64,000 nucleotides of DNA from assembly GCF_003058085.1 (NCBI RefSeq), contig NZ_QBUD01000001.1, positions 806,001-870,000 of the forward strand, written 5' to 3'. The notes beneath the pieces are model-generated. The model worked only from the letters and a program-made list of their open reading frames with translations, ran no database searches and had not been told where the DNA came from. Both the position numbers and the translations under genes were made by a program. This DNA is from Yoonia sediminilitoris (GTDB lineage: Bacteria > Pseudomonadota > Alphaproteobacteria > Rhodobacterales > Rhodobacteraceae). How positions within the stretch are numbered: the first letter of the stretch is position 1; each line of letters starts with the position of its first letter. Below, one piece after another: positions 17,981 through 28,433 of this stretch.

Positions 17981-18426
17981 CATGAAACAGATGTGGTGAA
18001 GCCTGCGCATATTGATCGAGCCGGATAATTCAGGAGCGGTCCACATCCGGAGGCCGCTCTGACAGCTGCATAATTTCAAAGGTTGGCGGGCATCTGCCTT
18101 AACTTGGGGCGCAGCACGGACGGCTTGCCAGCAGCACCCTGAAGAGGCCGTACAAGAAACCCTGCGGCGATCACATCCGGAAATCCCTGGCCCGCTTGCC
18201 CGACAGTTATGATCGTTTGTCGGTGCTTGTGAGGTCCTTTCAGGCGCGTCGCAAGAGCGCAAATGCGCTGATGACCGACGGCGGGTCGGTGTAGACCAGT
18301 GATGTTCATTTGGGCTTCTCCTGCCGCTTCGATCTTAGGTTGAAAGTGCACCTTGTCTGAAATTGACAGCTCACCGGGCACGGCAATGCTGAACCGATCA
18401 GGCAGACTTGTGACCACGCAGCGGTT
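17981..18426. other. No convincing gene
   Basis: Minus-strand ORFs here (up to 113 codons, 18076-18417) have no recognisable motif, ribosome site or family resemblance. The segment borders the decayed region and may be degraded coding sequence. No repeats or terminator are seen. Confidence 0.5.
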
Positions 18427-18765
18427 TCATTGTGAAAATTTGCTTTGATTGTTTGCGGTTAGATGGGTTTCCGCGTGCTGTTTGATCACACGTGTGACGC
18501 ATCTTGCAGTGTCGCTCCAAGTTGGCAGGCTTTGCGACAGGTTGCGCGCCTTTGCGCGTAACACTTGCCGGTCCTGTGCATTGGTCAGAAGCTGCCTGAG
18601 GCCTGCGGCGAATGCGTTTGCGTCGTCTGGCGCGACAAGCAGCCCGGCATCCTGCACCGTATCGGCCACCGCGCCCGCGCCACAACTGATGATCGGCAGG
18701 CCGTTCAGCATCGCTTCGCTCAGGACCATGCCATACCCTTCGTAGCGGGTCGCCAGCGCAAATAT
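18427..18765 (-). pseudogene. Glycosyltransferase (GT4 type), C-terminal fragment
   Basis: Only the last 112 codons of a GT-B glycosyltransferase remain. The donor-binding EX7E motif region is present ('RYEGYGMVLSEAMLNGLP'), followed by 'GAVADTVQDAGLLVAPDD'. The frame is open up to 18765, where an IS3-type sequence begins; no N-terminal acceptor domain exists. The fragment was probably separated from its 5' part by an insertion followed by deletion. The ATG at 18729 is internal to the motif and not a real start. Confidence 0.85.
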
Positions 18766-18878
18766 TGATCCTCCCCCACTGAATTGGTCCGCCCGTATAG
18801 TTAGGAAACGGAGGATCGAATATGGGAATCAAGTGACACAAACCTGAAGAGATTGTCACGAAGTTACAGCACGTCTGT
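18766..18878 (+). mobile_element. IS3-family remnant (left end and start of orfA)
   Basis: The segment starts with an IS-end-like sequence (TGATCCTCCCCCACTG), has a GGAGGA ribosome site and then an orfA start at 18822. It reads MGIK, a TGA stop, then 'HKPEEIVTKLQH', the usual beginning of an IS3-type OrfA with one Arg codon turned into a stop. The rest of the element is gone. It lies exactly where a glycosyltransferase fragment meets a truncated binding protein, so it marks a deletion junction. Confidence 0.7.
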
Positions 18879-19551
18879 TTGCGATGCTGTCCTCGGTTGC
18901 AATGTAAGTCAGGGAATGGATGGCATAGCCGTGATCCGCCATCAGCATCGTTATATTCTCGATCCCCTTGATGGTCATCGCAACCGGCAAATCGGTTGCC
19001 CAGCAGAGCAGGCAATCGACTTGACCAGTGACAAGCGGGGCAGGGTCGTCCTGTGTCGAAACGATCTCGATCTGGTTGATATCGATGTGATTGAGCGTGC
19101 AAAGCGCCCGTAGAATCGGGGTTTTGAAAACTGCCATGCCGATCCTTTTGCCAATAAGGTCTGCAGGCGTGTTGACCGGGTTTGCAGCCAGTGACGCAAT
19201 TTCAAAGGGGTTCTTTTGCATCGCGCCCGCGATGATCTTGAAGGGCGCAGCCTGTGCGACCGCCGCGGCAATATAGTCGGCAGCGGAAATGCCCATTAGA
19301 GCCGTGCCCGACACCACAGGGGGATCAACCGGGGCGTTTGGGCCGTCTTGTATCAGTGAAACATCCAGCGCTTCTGCATCCCGGTATCCTTTGCGTGCGG
19401 CAATATATCTGCCACCGAACTGCACCGAATTCAGCCACGACAGTTGGGAATTCACTGTGCTGTGCGCGTCTGCAAGCAGCGGGGTTGCCCCAACCGCTGC
19501 GGCGCCCGTTGCCAGGAATTGACGTCGGTTTGGGAAGAGTGATGCATTCAT
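18856..19551 (-). pseudogene. ABC transporter substrate-binding protein, truncated (NMT1/SsuA-like)
   Basis: The 231-codon ORF starts with a Tat signal ('NRRQFLATGAAAVGATPLLADA') and a periplasmic type-2 binding fold ('SVQFGGRYIAARKGY', 'MGISAADYIAAAV', 'LIGKRIGMAVF'). Homologues of this type are usually 310-340 residues. Here the protein stops right after 'TYIATEDSIANRR', where IS3-derived sequence takes over (about 18878), so the C-terminal lobe is missing. It is probably non-functional. The substrate cannot be told; no permease or ATPase partners remain nearby. Confidence 0.75.
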
Positions 19552-19600
19552 TTTGAATTCCGTTCCATGGTTGTGTCACTTTGAAAAATTGGAAATCTGA

Positions 19601-20450
19601 TCATGAAGAACGGGCGGGCAGGGCGGCGATTGTCATGATCGCCCCGTAAGCGATACCCATTGCGATCCCAACTGACGGCGTCGCACCTGTCGGCGGGAAT
19701 AAAACGGCGGCCGCCCCTTCGCGCCAGCCCCAGCCCGCCACAGAAAGCGGAACCAGCATGGCACTCAGCACCAGCAGCAGCAGCGTCAGCCATGTGTCGG
19801 GGGGGGCAGGACCGTTCCGGTCGCTCGCGCACAGGCGTAAAGGCTGAAAACCAACAGCCCGGCAATAGCACCTGACAAAAGCAGCAGACGTCGCTGCCGG
19901 GTCAGGCCCAGAACAAGCTGCAAGAACCGACCCATCGGCGTGTCGCGCCATGAAATGATAACGCACACGGACAGGCCAGCGGCCAGCCCGGCAATTGCGG
20001 CCCACGTCCATACAGGCCACGCGATCCCGCCGGGCAGGATCATCGCCACCCCCAAGGCGCTGGCCATCATCACAAAGATTGTTCTCTGCCCAAGCAGACG
20101 TTCGGCGGCAACAGATTGTGCTGTCCGGACATATCGCCTTTCTGCCGCAGACGCACCGCCCGCCCGACGTCACGAACGACGCCACCCGGCAAGATCAGAT
20201 TGACCAGTTGCGGGATGTAATATTCGGCCACAGCATGACGGTAGCCCAGCTCAATCGAGAGCGCATGTGCCGTCAGTTGCCAGCGCCGCGCCATCAAGAA
20301 GGTGAGCAGCGTCAGCGTAGCAAAGGCGTCAGCCAGCCAGCCGATTTCGGCACCTTGCAGATGCGTCATGACGTGTTGGGCACCAGCCAGCCACAGAACA
20401 ATCGCCAACAGGCCAGCCGAAACAGCGAATTTAAGCGCATGAAGCGTCAT
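19601..20450 (-). pseudogene. LPG-synthase-type membrane protein (UPF0104-like), frameshifted
   Basis: Three consecutive minus-strand frames rebuild one polytopic protein of about 280 residues. Frame one is 'MTLHALKFAVSAGLLAIVLW' to 'GGVVRDVGRAVRLRQKGDMSG'. Frame two is 'SVAAERLLGQRTIFVMMASA' to 'ARATGTVLPPP'. Frame three is 'DTWLTLLLLVLSAMLVPLSV' to the stop. The breaks lie near 20125 and in an 8-G tract at 19799-19806. 'LILPGGVVRDVGRA' is typical of the lysylphosphatidylglycerol-synthase TM family. The start overlaps the upstream sulfatase remnant by ATGA, so the genes once formed an operon. Confidence 0.8.
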
Positions 20451-21135
20451 TGCTCCGACACCTCGGCCAGAACTTTGCGGGAGCTGAAGGTTTCCAGAAA
20501 CCGATTTCGGAATTTGTCCATCCGCAGGGCAGGCAAATCAGCGGCCGGGATCAGCCCGGCGGTCCACTCCCAATTGTTGATCCGCTCTATGACCGCCTGC
20601 GGTCCGATCATATGGACAGGCACGTCGCGGTTGTCGCTGCCTGCAACGAAATCTGCGGCTTGATGATCCCCGATGATCAGCACCAGTGGCGCGTTATCGC
20701 CCGGCCGCGCGACATGTGTCAGTGTGGCCTGCAGGGTATAATCAATCGCCAGCCGGTCTTGGTCGCGCACGTTGTTATAGTCTTTCCAAAGCTCGCGCGG
20801 GGTCGGACCTGCCGCCGCCATCGGACTAAAGATCGTGCCGTCACCGACTTGGTCCCATGGCGCCATGTCAGGGATCGGGACCCAAGGGGCATGGGATGAG
20901 ATCAGGGCGATCTGGATGAAATCCGGGAGCGGATCAGGGGGCAGCAGGTCGGCGTAGGCTGCAAGGGTGAATTGATCGGGCATTGTCACCCAGTTTAACC
21001 GCGCGCCGCAAAAGGGGATATCGGCAGCCGGAAAAACCAGATCAAAACCCATTTTGCTGCTTTCGGGCCACCCCAATGTTATCGCTGGCATAATCGCGGC
21101 GGTCTGAAACCCGGCATCACGGGCAAAATGAAACA
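20447..21135 (-). pseudogene. Sulfatase-like membrane enzyme, C-terminal fragment
   Basis: The frame reads 'LLFHFARDAGFQTAAIMPAI' through 'FIQIALISSHAPWVPIP' and 'DNAPLVLIIGDHQAADFVAG', patterns of the alkaline-phosphatase/sulfatase superfamily (GDHQ block). An in-frame TAA lies just upstream at about 21144-21146, and the N-terminal half with the nucleophile is absent. The upstream sequence switches abruptly to a CDP-alcohol phosphatidyltransferase. The ATG at 21091 is internal. It looks like the 3' remnant of a longer gene joined by deletion. Confidence 0.7.
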
Positions 21136-21148
21136 GCAGGGCCGATAT

Positions 21149-21403
21149 TTACACCACGCAAATGGTTTTGCGCCGCGTACTTGGTGGCAATACGCCCCTC
21201 AGTTTGGGGATGAACAACCCTGTGATCACAAATGCATAACGCATAAATCCCAGTATCAGGACCTCTGGGCCTGTTTGTCCGGACCGCATGATAATGAGCG
21301 ACAGGACGTCACCGAACAGCGCAGCGGCTTCCATATCAAACCGCGCTCCGAAGTCCGAGGTATGGCCCGTGCGGCGCGCCAGCCAGCCATCCAGCCTGTC
21401 CAT
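21149..21403 (-). pseudogene. CDP-alcohol phosphatidyltransferase fragment
   Basis: About 84 codons remain. 'MDRLDGWLARRTGHTSDFGA' followed by 'RFDMEA' matches the CDP-alcohol phosphotransferase motif DG(x)2AR(x)8G(x)3D(x)3D, with the first D-G step altered to D-R-L-D-G. The fragment ends at 'RRKTICVV' with a stop, at the start of the sulfatase remnant. The N-terminal TM part is missing; upstream the frame continues into an endonuclease/exonuclease/phosphatase-family tail. Two deletion joints therefore flank it. Confidence 0.75.
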
Positions 21404-21957
21404 TGCAAAGGCGAAACCGCGCCACGGCCGCCCTTCGTTCAAGTCCCCCAGCAGTATTGTCTGCGTAAATACTGCCTGACAATCCGCATCTGGATAATGC
21501 GCAAAGGTTGCGACAATGAAAGTTGCGACAATGAAAGATGTGTCGAAATGACCCGGAAACGGCGGGCCTGGTCGGCCAGTTCAAGCGCGATCGCCCTCCT
21601 GTGGCAATGCCCGGGCAGGTCGATCACATCTGCGTGCGTCGTGGTGAAACGGGGATACGTGAACAGGTTTGTGCCTAAAAACCCATCACTTACGGAGCCC
21701 CGTCGCAGCTTTGGGTCGGCATGAGCGGAGGTCAGTCCGGTCATGCCGACAATCTTTTCCATGTCAAAGATGCGTCCGTGTGGTCTTCATTCGCCGTCGG
21801 CCTCTTGCAGGGATAATATATCGGGACCATGCGGCATGATCGCGCTGTCGATGGCCGCGACAATGCGTTCTGGATCAATCCGTCCATCGGCCCCCCGCGC
21901 GCGGTGTACGTTTCATGTCGCACATGTCATCTGTTGGCTGGTCACGTCTCGTTCCAT
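21404..21957 (-). pseudogene. Endonuclease/exonuclease/phosphatase family protein, inactivated
   Basis: The minus strand can be read from ATG 21957: 'MERDVTSQQMTCAT', a TGA where Trp is expected, 'NVHRARGADGRIDPERIVAA', 'DILSLQEADGE', a second TGA, 'RPHGRIFDMEKIVGMTGLTS', then 'VIDLPGHCHRRA' and 'RVISTHLSLSQ'. 'QEAD' (metal Glu), 'THLSLS' and, after a frameshift near 21460, 'ILLGDLNE' are EEP-family landmarks. A 15-bp tandem duplication adds LSLSQ. The 3' end is fused to the CDP-alcohol transferase. At least four lesions make this a clear pseudogene. Confidence 0.8.
21507..21536. repeat. 15-bp tandem duplication in the EEP pseudogene
   Basis: GTTGCGACAATGAAA occurs twice head to tail. It inserts five codons next to the conserved THLSLSQ motif. 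Confidence 0.95.
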
Positions 21958-22111
21958 CTTTGCGCCGTTTCGAAACTGGTCGCACTGGCGCCATATGAAA
22001 GCTGTGCTAGGTTGAACTATCATCCAAAAGAGATTTACCAACCCTCTTCAGGAGACTGACACGCTTCGAGCGCTGTCCCATTGCTTTGGTGCTTTTTGGC
22101 GCAAATGGCGC

Positions 22112-22666
22112 TTGCGCCGACCCGGCCCGCTAGCCGACCCGGCCCGCGATGAGTTGGATCCAGACCACATAACCGTCATGTTCACTGTGGCGCACCTCGG
22201 ATATGCAGATACGCTTGGCATCTTTCGTGACGTCACCAGCAGTTTCACCTACGATATGGACACGCAGGAATTGAGTGATGTGCAGGTGTCGATTCAGTCC
22301 GACATTATGAACAGTTTTCACGCCGGCCGCGACAGACTTGTCAAAAGCAAAGACTTCCTGAATGTCTCGGCGCATCCGCAAATCACCTTTGTCGCCGATG
22401 GCGGCACACCGACGAGCGATACATCAGGGCAGGTGACAGGTTTTCTGACCATATTGGGCCAAACCATGACCTTCACGCTGGATGTGCAGTTGAACAAAGC
22501 GGCAGTTTATCCCTTCGGCCACAAACGGTTTGTTCTGGGTCTTTCGATTGATGCCACGCTGGACCGCAGTACCTACGGGATGACCTACGGCGTCAATAAT
22601 GGTCTGGTCGGTGATACGGTTGCGGTGCGGATCGAAACCGAAACCGAAACCATGCAGAGGGACTGA
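22112..22666 (+). pseudogene. YceI-family protein with damaged signal region
   Basis: Residues from 'ELDPDHITVMFTVAHLGYAD' to 'YGVNNGLVGDTVAVRIETE' are a complete YceI lipocalin-like domain (periplasmic polyisoprenoid-binding type; 'VKSKDFLNVSAHPQITFVA' is typical). YceI proteins need a signal peptide, but this frame has none and only a TTG to start. A hydrophobic 'CPIALVLFGANGACADPAR' can be read just upstream in another frame. The break coincides with a 17-bp tandem duplication (22116-22147). It is probably a recent pseudogene; a cytoplasmic product cannot be excluded. Confidence 0.65.
22116..22147. repeat. 17-bp tandem duplication at the YceI 5' end
   Basis: GCCGACCCGGCCCGC is repeated with TA between the copies (unit 17 bp). 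Removing one unit restores one frame across the signal-like stretch and the YceI domain. Confidence 0.9.
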
Positions 22667-22764
22667 CGCGCTGAATTGGTTGGGCCGCATCGCCTCTCAA
22701 AAGCGGCCATCCTGACCGTTTTGATATCGCCTGATTAATCATGGCTCTGTAAAGGAAGCTCGAC

Positions 22765-22793
22765 GTGCACTCTCCAGTGTGCGCCTAATTTTT
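22765..22793 (+). terminator. Possible terminator after yceI
   Basis: GTGCAC and GTGTGC can pair (two G-T pairs) around a 6-base loop, and a T-rich tract follows at 22789. It is weak. Confidence 0.3.
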
Positions 22794-22807
22794 CTTTTCG
22801 AGGTGAT

Positions 22808-24016
22808 GTGTCGTCTGAAATGTTGAATGTCTGGATTGTTCTGGTGACGCTTTGCGCGGGCGCGCTGCTGATGTATCCCAGATTGGCCAACGCCCGGCTG
22901 TGGCGTGCAGCCATTACACCGCTGGCGTCGATCATTGGCAGTGGTTTTCTGGTTTTGGGGCCTGTCCTGAATGCATCGTTCGGGCAGTATGCGCCTGCGA
23001 TCATGGTGATCCTGTGCCTGCTGGCTTACAGCTTTGGCAGCGTGATCCGTTTCAATATCATCCGGCTTGCGGTGCATGGCACGGCACGCCGCAAGATTGA
23101 GGACCGGCTTGAAACGCTTGCGTCCTGGGCGCTCGCCTTTGCCTATGTCGTGTCTGTTGCCTATTACCTGAACCTTTTGGGGGCGTTTGCCGTCAGCCAG
23201 ACCGAAGCGGACACCGCCCGGAATGCAAAGCTTATTACCAGCATGGTCCTGATCCTGATCCTGTTGATCGGCTGGTCCAAGGGGTTTCGGGCGCTTGAGC
23301 GGATGGAGCAATTATCGGTCGGTCTGAAACTTTCCATTATCGCGGGCCTGTTGTTCGCGCTGGGGTGGTACTTTCTTGAAAAAGCGGCGGGCCACGCATT
23401 GCGCGCCAACCCCGCCGTCGTCAGCGGATGGCCAGCGCTGACCATGGTCGCGGGCCTGCTGGTGACGGTTCAGGGGTTCGAGACATCGCGCTATCTGGGC
23501 AATGAATATGACCCGATGACGCGGGTCCGTTCCATGCAGGTGGCGCAGTGGCTTTCAACGGCTATTTGCGTGGTCTACCTGCTTTTGCTCAGCTATGTGT
23601 TTGCGCCGGGCACGCTGGTGTTGGACGAAACGGCGATCATCGACATGATGGCCATCGTCGCCCCGATTTTACCGCTGCTTTTGATTACCGCTGCCATTAG
23701 CGCCCAGTTCAGTGCAGCCGTGGCTGATACCGGAGGTTCTGGCGGTCTGATCATGGAGCTGACTGGCGGGCGGGTCTCCGAACGGGCCGGTTATGCCGCG
23801 TTGGTGGCTGTTGGTCTTGGGCTGACGTGGGCTTTCAGCGTTTTCGAGATCATCAGCTATGCCTCGCGCGCCTTTGCTGTCTATTATGCGCTGCAAGCGC
23901 TCATCGCCACCATTGGCGCATGGGCGCAGCGGTCCAGCCCCGGCAAAGCCGTGCTCTTTGCCAGTTTGGCCCTGATTGGATTTGTGATCGCCATTTTCGG
24001 GGTGCCGGTCGAATAG
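22808..24016 (+). CDS. Polytopic membrane protein (APC-like), function unknown
   Basis: The 402-residue protein is almost entirely hydrophobic with about 11 TM helices. 'SIIGSGFLVLGPVLNASFGQ' near the N-terminus and 'VTVQGFETSRYLGNEYDP' in the middle recall amino-acid/nucleobase permease folds (the latter like the helix-6 'GFET' of APC transporters). The start is GTG 22808 or ATG 22820; a GAGGTGAT ribosome site lies just before. No transport partner or operon mate is close. Substrate unknown. Confidence 0.75.
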   Translation: MSSEMLNVWIVLVTLCAGALLMYPRLANARLWRAAITPLASIIGSGFLVLGPVLNASFGQYAPAIMVILCLLAYSFGSVIRFNIIRLAVHGTARRKIEDRLETLASWALAFAYVVSVAYYLNLLGAFAVSQTEADTARNAKLITSMVLILILLIGWSKGFRALERMEQLSVGLKLSIIAGLLFALGWYFLEKAAGHALRANPAVVSGWPALTMVAGLLVTVQGFETSRYLGNEYDPMTRVRSMQVAQWLSTAICVVYLLLLSYVFAPGTLVLDETAIIDMMAIVAPILPLLLITAAISAQFSAAVADTGGSGGLIMELTGGRVSERAGYAALVAVGLGLTWAFSVFEIISYASRAFAVYYALQALIATIGAWAQRSSPGKAVLFASLALIGFVIAIFGVPVE

Positions 24017-24032
24017 CGCTAGGGCCCTGACC

Positions 24033-26072
24033 CTAGCCTGTCCTCGCCCGCCGTGACCTGCGACCTTGCCGGTCGCCGCCGCTGTTGAATTTGGCGTTGG
24101 GCAAATGAACGATGCTGTTCAAAATCGGAAACGGCTCTACCGCGTTGGGGATGGCAGAGGCATTGACGAAATGTTCCTGAAAACGCGGTTCGATGGCGGT
24201 TTCGACCTTGTGGATCTTATGGACGAGCGTTTCGATTTCCCGCCGCGCGTCAGTGTTTAGCAATGCGATCCGCGCACCGGTCCCCGCAGCATTGCCCGCA
24301 CTTGTCACCTTGTCCAGTGGCACGTCGGGGATCATGCCCAGTACCATTGCGTGTTTGGGACTGATATGAGCACCAAAGGCACCGGCCAGCACCACGCGGT
24401 CCACCTTATCGACCCCGAATTTATCCATCAGCAAGCGCGCACCTGAATAGAGGGCGGCCTTGGCCATCTGGATTTGTCGCACGTCGGTATTTGTGACCGC
24501 GATTTTCGGGCCGCCATGTGCGGTGCCGTCGAACAGCAGGTAGGAATGGGTCCGCCCATCGGGAAAGCAGTTGGGGCTGCCGGTTTGTTCGGCTGATCCG
24601 ATCAGGCCGGGTCCATCCAGAATGCCAGCCATGCGCATTTCGGCGATGACCTCGATAATGCCGGACCCACAAATGCCGCTTATCCCGGTCTGTGCGATTG
24701 CCGCGTCAAAACCATCTTCGTCAGACCACAGGTCGGACCCGATCACCTGAAAACGCGGTAGCTTGGTCACAGGGTCGATCTGCACATGCTCGATTGCGCC
24801 CGGTGCAGCCCGCTGCCCGTTGGTGATTTGCGCCCCTTCAAAGGCGGGGCCGGTGGGTGATGAACAGGCCAGCACCTTTTCGCGGTTGCCCAGCAGAATC
24901 TCGGCATTGGTGCCGACATCCACAATCAAAACAAGGTCTTCGGATTTGTCGGGCGCCTCTGACAGGGCGACCGCTGCCGCATCAGCCCCCACGTGGCCCG
25001 CAATGCAAGGAAGCAGATAGATGCGGGCCGCCGGATGCAGGTTCAGGTCCAACTCGCTCGCTCTTAGTGAAATGGCATCGGAGGTGGCCAGCGCAAACGG
25101 GGCCTGACCGAGTTCGTATGCGTCAATCCCGAGGAACAGATGGTGCATGACCGGATTACACACGAAAACCGCATCCACAATCAGTTGACGGTCAATCTCT
25201 GCTTCGCCTGTGATTTGATCGAACAGCGCGTTCATACCGTCACGTACCGCCGTCGTCATTTCGGCGGCACCCGTTGGATTCATCATGCCATAGCTGACCC
25301 GGCTCATGAGGTCTTCGCCAAAGCGGATTTGCGGGTTCATCATCCCGCAAGAGGCAATGACTTCGCCGGTTTGCAGGTCACACAGGTGGCCCGCAATGGT
25401 GGTGGATCCCAGATCAATAGCCAGCCCATAGATCGTGCCTTCGTAAAAGCCCGGCCAGATGGAAATGATCCGGGGGCTAAAGACCGCATCGCCCAGATGG
25501 ATTGCTACGGTGACTTTCCATTCGCCCTTGCGCAGGGCCGCCTGCAAGGTCGTCAACACGCCAAGATCAGCCTCAAGATGGGGCAGGTCCCAGTCGCGCC
25601 GCAGGGCGGCTGTCAGCCGCTCAAGATCGCCAGAAGGGTCGTGCATATCCGGTTCGGCCACCTCGACATAATAAAGCCGGGTGGACGGGTTCATGATGAT
25701 GTCGCGGACTTCGGCGCGCTTGCGCACCACTTGTTTATGGACCTGACTTTCGGCGGGCACATCAATAACAACATCGCCCTGCACGGTGGCCTGACACCCC
25801 AGACGGCGCCCCTTTTTCAACCCGCGTTTGTCATCATAGCGGGCTTCGACGGCGTTCCACGGCGTCAGCGCATCAGGTGCAACTGTAACCCCATGTTTGG
25901 AAAATTCACCGTATGACGGGGTGATCTGGCATTTCGAACAAATACCGCGCCCGCCGCAAACACTGTCCAGATCGACGCCAAGCTGGCGCGCAGCTGTCAG
26001 AACCGGTGTCCCTGTTGGAAAATGCCCGCGCTTTCCTGACGGTGTGAAAATGACAAGATGGTCTTTGCTCAT
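24033..26072 (-). CDS. RACo-type corrinoid-activation protein ([2Fe-2S] plus ASKHA domain)
   Basis: This type of protein uses ATP and a [2Fe-2S] centre to reactivate oxidised corrinoid proteins or methyltransferases. The N-terminal ferredoxin domain has 'CGGRGICSKCQ' and a later 'GCQATV' Cys. The middle region follows, then the actin-like ATPase part with 'LAIDLGSTTIAGHL', 'LIVDVGTNAEILLG' and 'VVLAGAFGAHI'. At 679 residues it matches the family. The ATG at 26072 is preferred, because the ORF's further nine residues are not conserved-looking. No corrinoid protein or methyltransferase is adjacent, so the client is elsewhere. Confidence 0.85.
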   Translation of the reverse strand: MSKDHLVIFTPSGKRGHFPTGTPVLTAARQLGVDLDSVCGGRGICSKCQITPSYGEFSKHGVTVAPDALTPWNAVEARYDDKRGLKKGRRLGCQATVQGDVVIDVPAESQVHKQVVRKRAEVRDIIMNPSTRLYYVEVAEPDMHDPSGDLERLTAALRRDWDLPHLEADLGVLTTLQAALRKGEWKVTVAIHLGDAVFSPRIISIWPGFYEGTIYGLAIDLGSTTIAGHLCDLQTGEVIASCGMMNPQIRFGEDLMSRVSYGMMNPTGAAEMTTAVRDGMNALFDQITGEAEIDRQLIVDAVFVCNPVMHHLFLGIDAYELGQAPFALATSDAISLRASELDLNLHPAARIYLLPCIAGHVGADAAAVALSEAPDKSEDLVLIVDVGTNAEILLGNREKVLACSSPTGPAFEGAQITNGQRAAPGAIEHVQIDPVTKLPRFQVIGSDLWSDEDGFDAAIAQTGISGICGSGIIEVIAEMRMAGILDGPGLIGSAEQTGSPNCFPDGRTHSYLLFDGTAHGGPKIAVTNTDVRQIQMAKAALYSGARLLMDKFGVDKVDRVVLAGAFGAHISPKHAMVLGMIPDVPLDKVTSAGNAAGTGARIALLNTDARREIETLVHKIHKVETAIEPRFQEHFVNASAIPNAVEPFPILNSIVHLPNAKFNSGGDRQGRRSRRARTG

Positions 26073-26166
26073 GGATAAGGCCCGTATGTTTCGCAGCATA
26101 CATAGACTGTCAGCGGGGGATTGGAACGGTCGTATCCGTCATAATGAATATGCAGAACGGCATGGG

Positions 26167-26859
26167 TCAGCCCAAAATCCCCCGCCCAAACAGCCAGACG
26201 GCCAAAGGCACGGGCATGGTGGCAAGCGCGATGGTCAGGATCATGGCCAATGTCTGGAACAACCGGGTGATGCCAGCCACAAGCATGATCCCGCCACCGC
26301 CGCCAATGACACTGTTGCCGGGCATGTTCAGAAGCAGTCCAATAGCGATATAGCGGTAGTCAATTAACGGCTTGGACAGCCAGACGGGCAGTCGCCCGGT
26401 CAGGTCGGCCAGACGTTCTTCGCGCGATTGCTGCTTAATCCGCTCAAGCATCCGGCAGGCGCGCATCAGGCGGAAATCGGCAAACATGCGGTGCAGCCAG
26501 TCAAGCGACAGTGATTGCCCCAGCAGAAAGGCCGTCGAAAGCCCAATAACGGTTGCGAGATAGACAAAGGGCGCAACGTCGGCCCCCAGCACCACCAACA
26601 GACCCACCCCCAGTTCGATTCCGGGCACAAAGGGGATGGCGACCAGAACCGCATAGGCGATCAGCGCAGTCAGGATCAGCCCGACCATCGCTCTTGCGGC
26701 GGCCTCTTCCTCTAAAAGGTGAATCCGCGCCATGATCCAGTCCACCCCGAGCTTGACCATATAGGCGGCAGCCAGGATCAAAATGACGCGGACCGCGATC
26801 CGGGGCAGGGCGATGTGCCATGGCGACGGTGTCAGTTTGCGTGGGCTGTGGGTGGTCAT
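26167..26859 (-). CDS. Integral membrane protein, function unknown
   Basis: The 230-residue protein has about five TM segments ('AVRVILILAAAYMVKLGVDW', 'ALIAYAVLVAIPFVPGIELG', 'IGLLLNMPGNSVIGGGGGIM'). 'IPFVPGIELG' and the Gly-rich segment suggest a SNARE-associated/DedA-like or small transporter fold, but this is not firm. The ATG at 26859 (MTTHSPRKL) lies 122 bases from guaB, which is divergent. The longer ORF to 27000 overlaps guaB and is rejected. Confidence 0.7.
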   Translation of the reverse strand: MTTHSPRKLTPSPWHIALPRIAVRVILILAAAYMVKLGVDWIMARIHLLEEEAAARAMVGLILTALIAYAVLVAIPFVPGIELGVGLLVVLGADVAPFVYLATVIGLSTAFLLGQSLSLDWLHRMFADFRLMRACRMLERIKQQSREERLADLTGRLPVWLSKPLIDYRYIAIGLLLNMPGNSVIGGGGGIMLVAGITRLFQTLAMILTIALATMPVPLAVWLFGRGILG

Positions 26860-26864
26860 GGTGA

Positions 26865-28430
<1,566 letters not shown>

Positions 28431-28433
28431 CCG

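Noticed and set aside
18076-18417. 113-codon minus-strand ORF left of the glycosyltransferase fragment
   Set aside because: No family resemblance and no ribosome site in a decayed region; likely non-coding.
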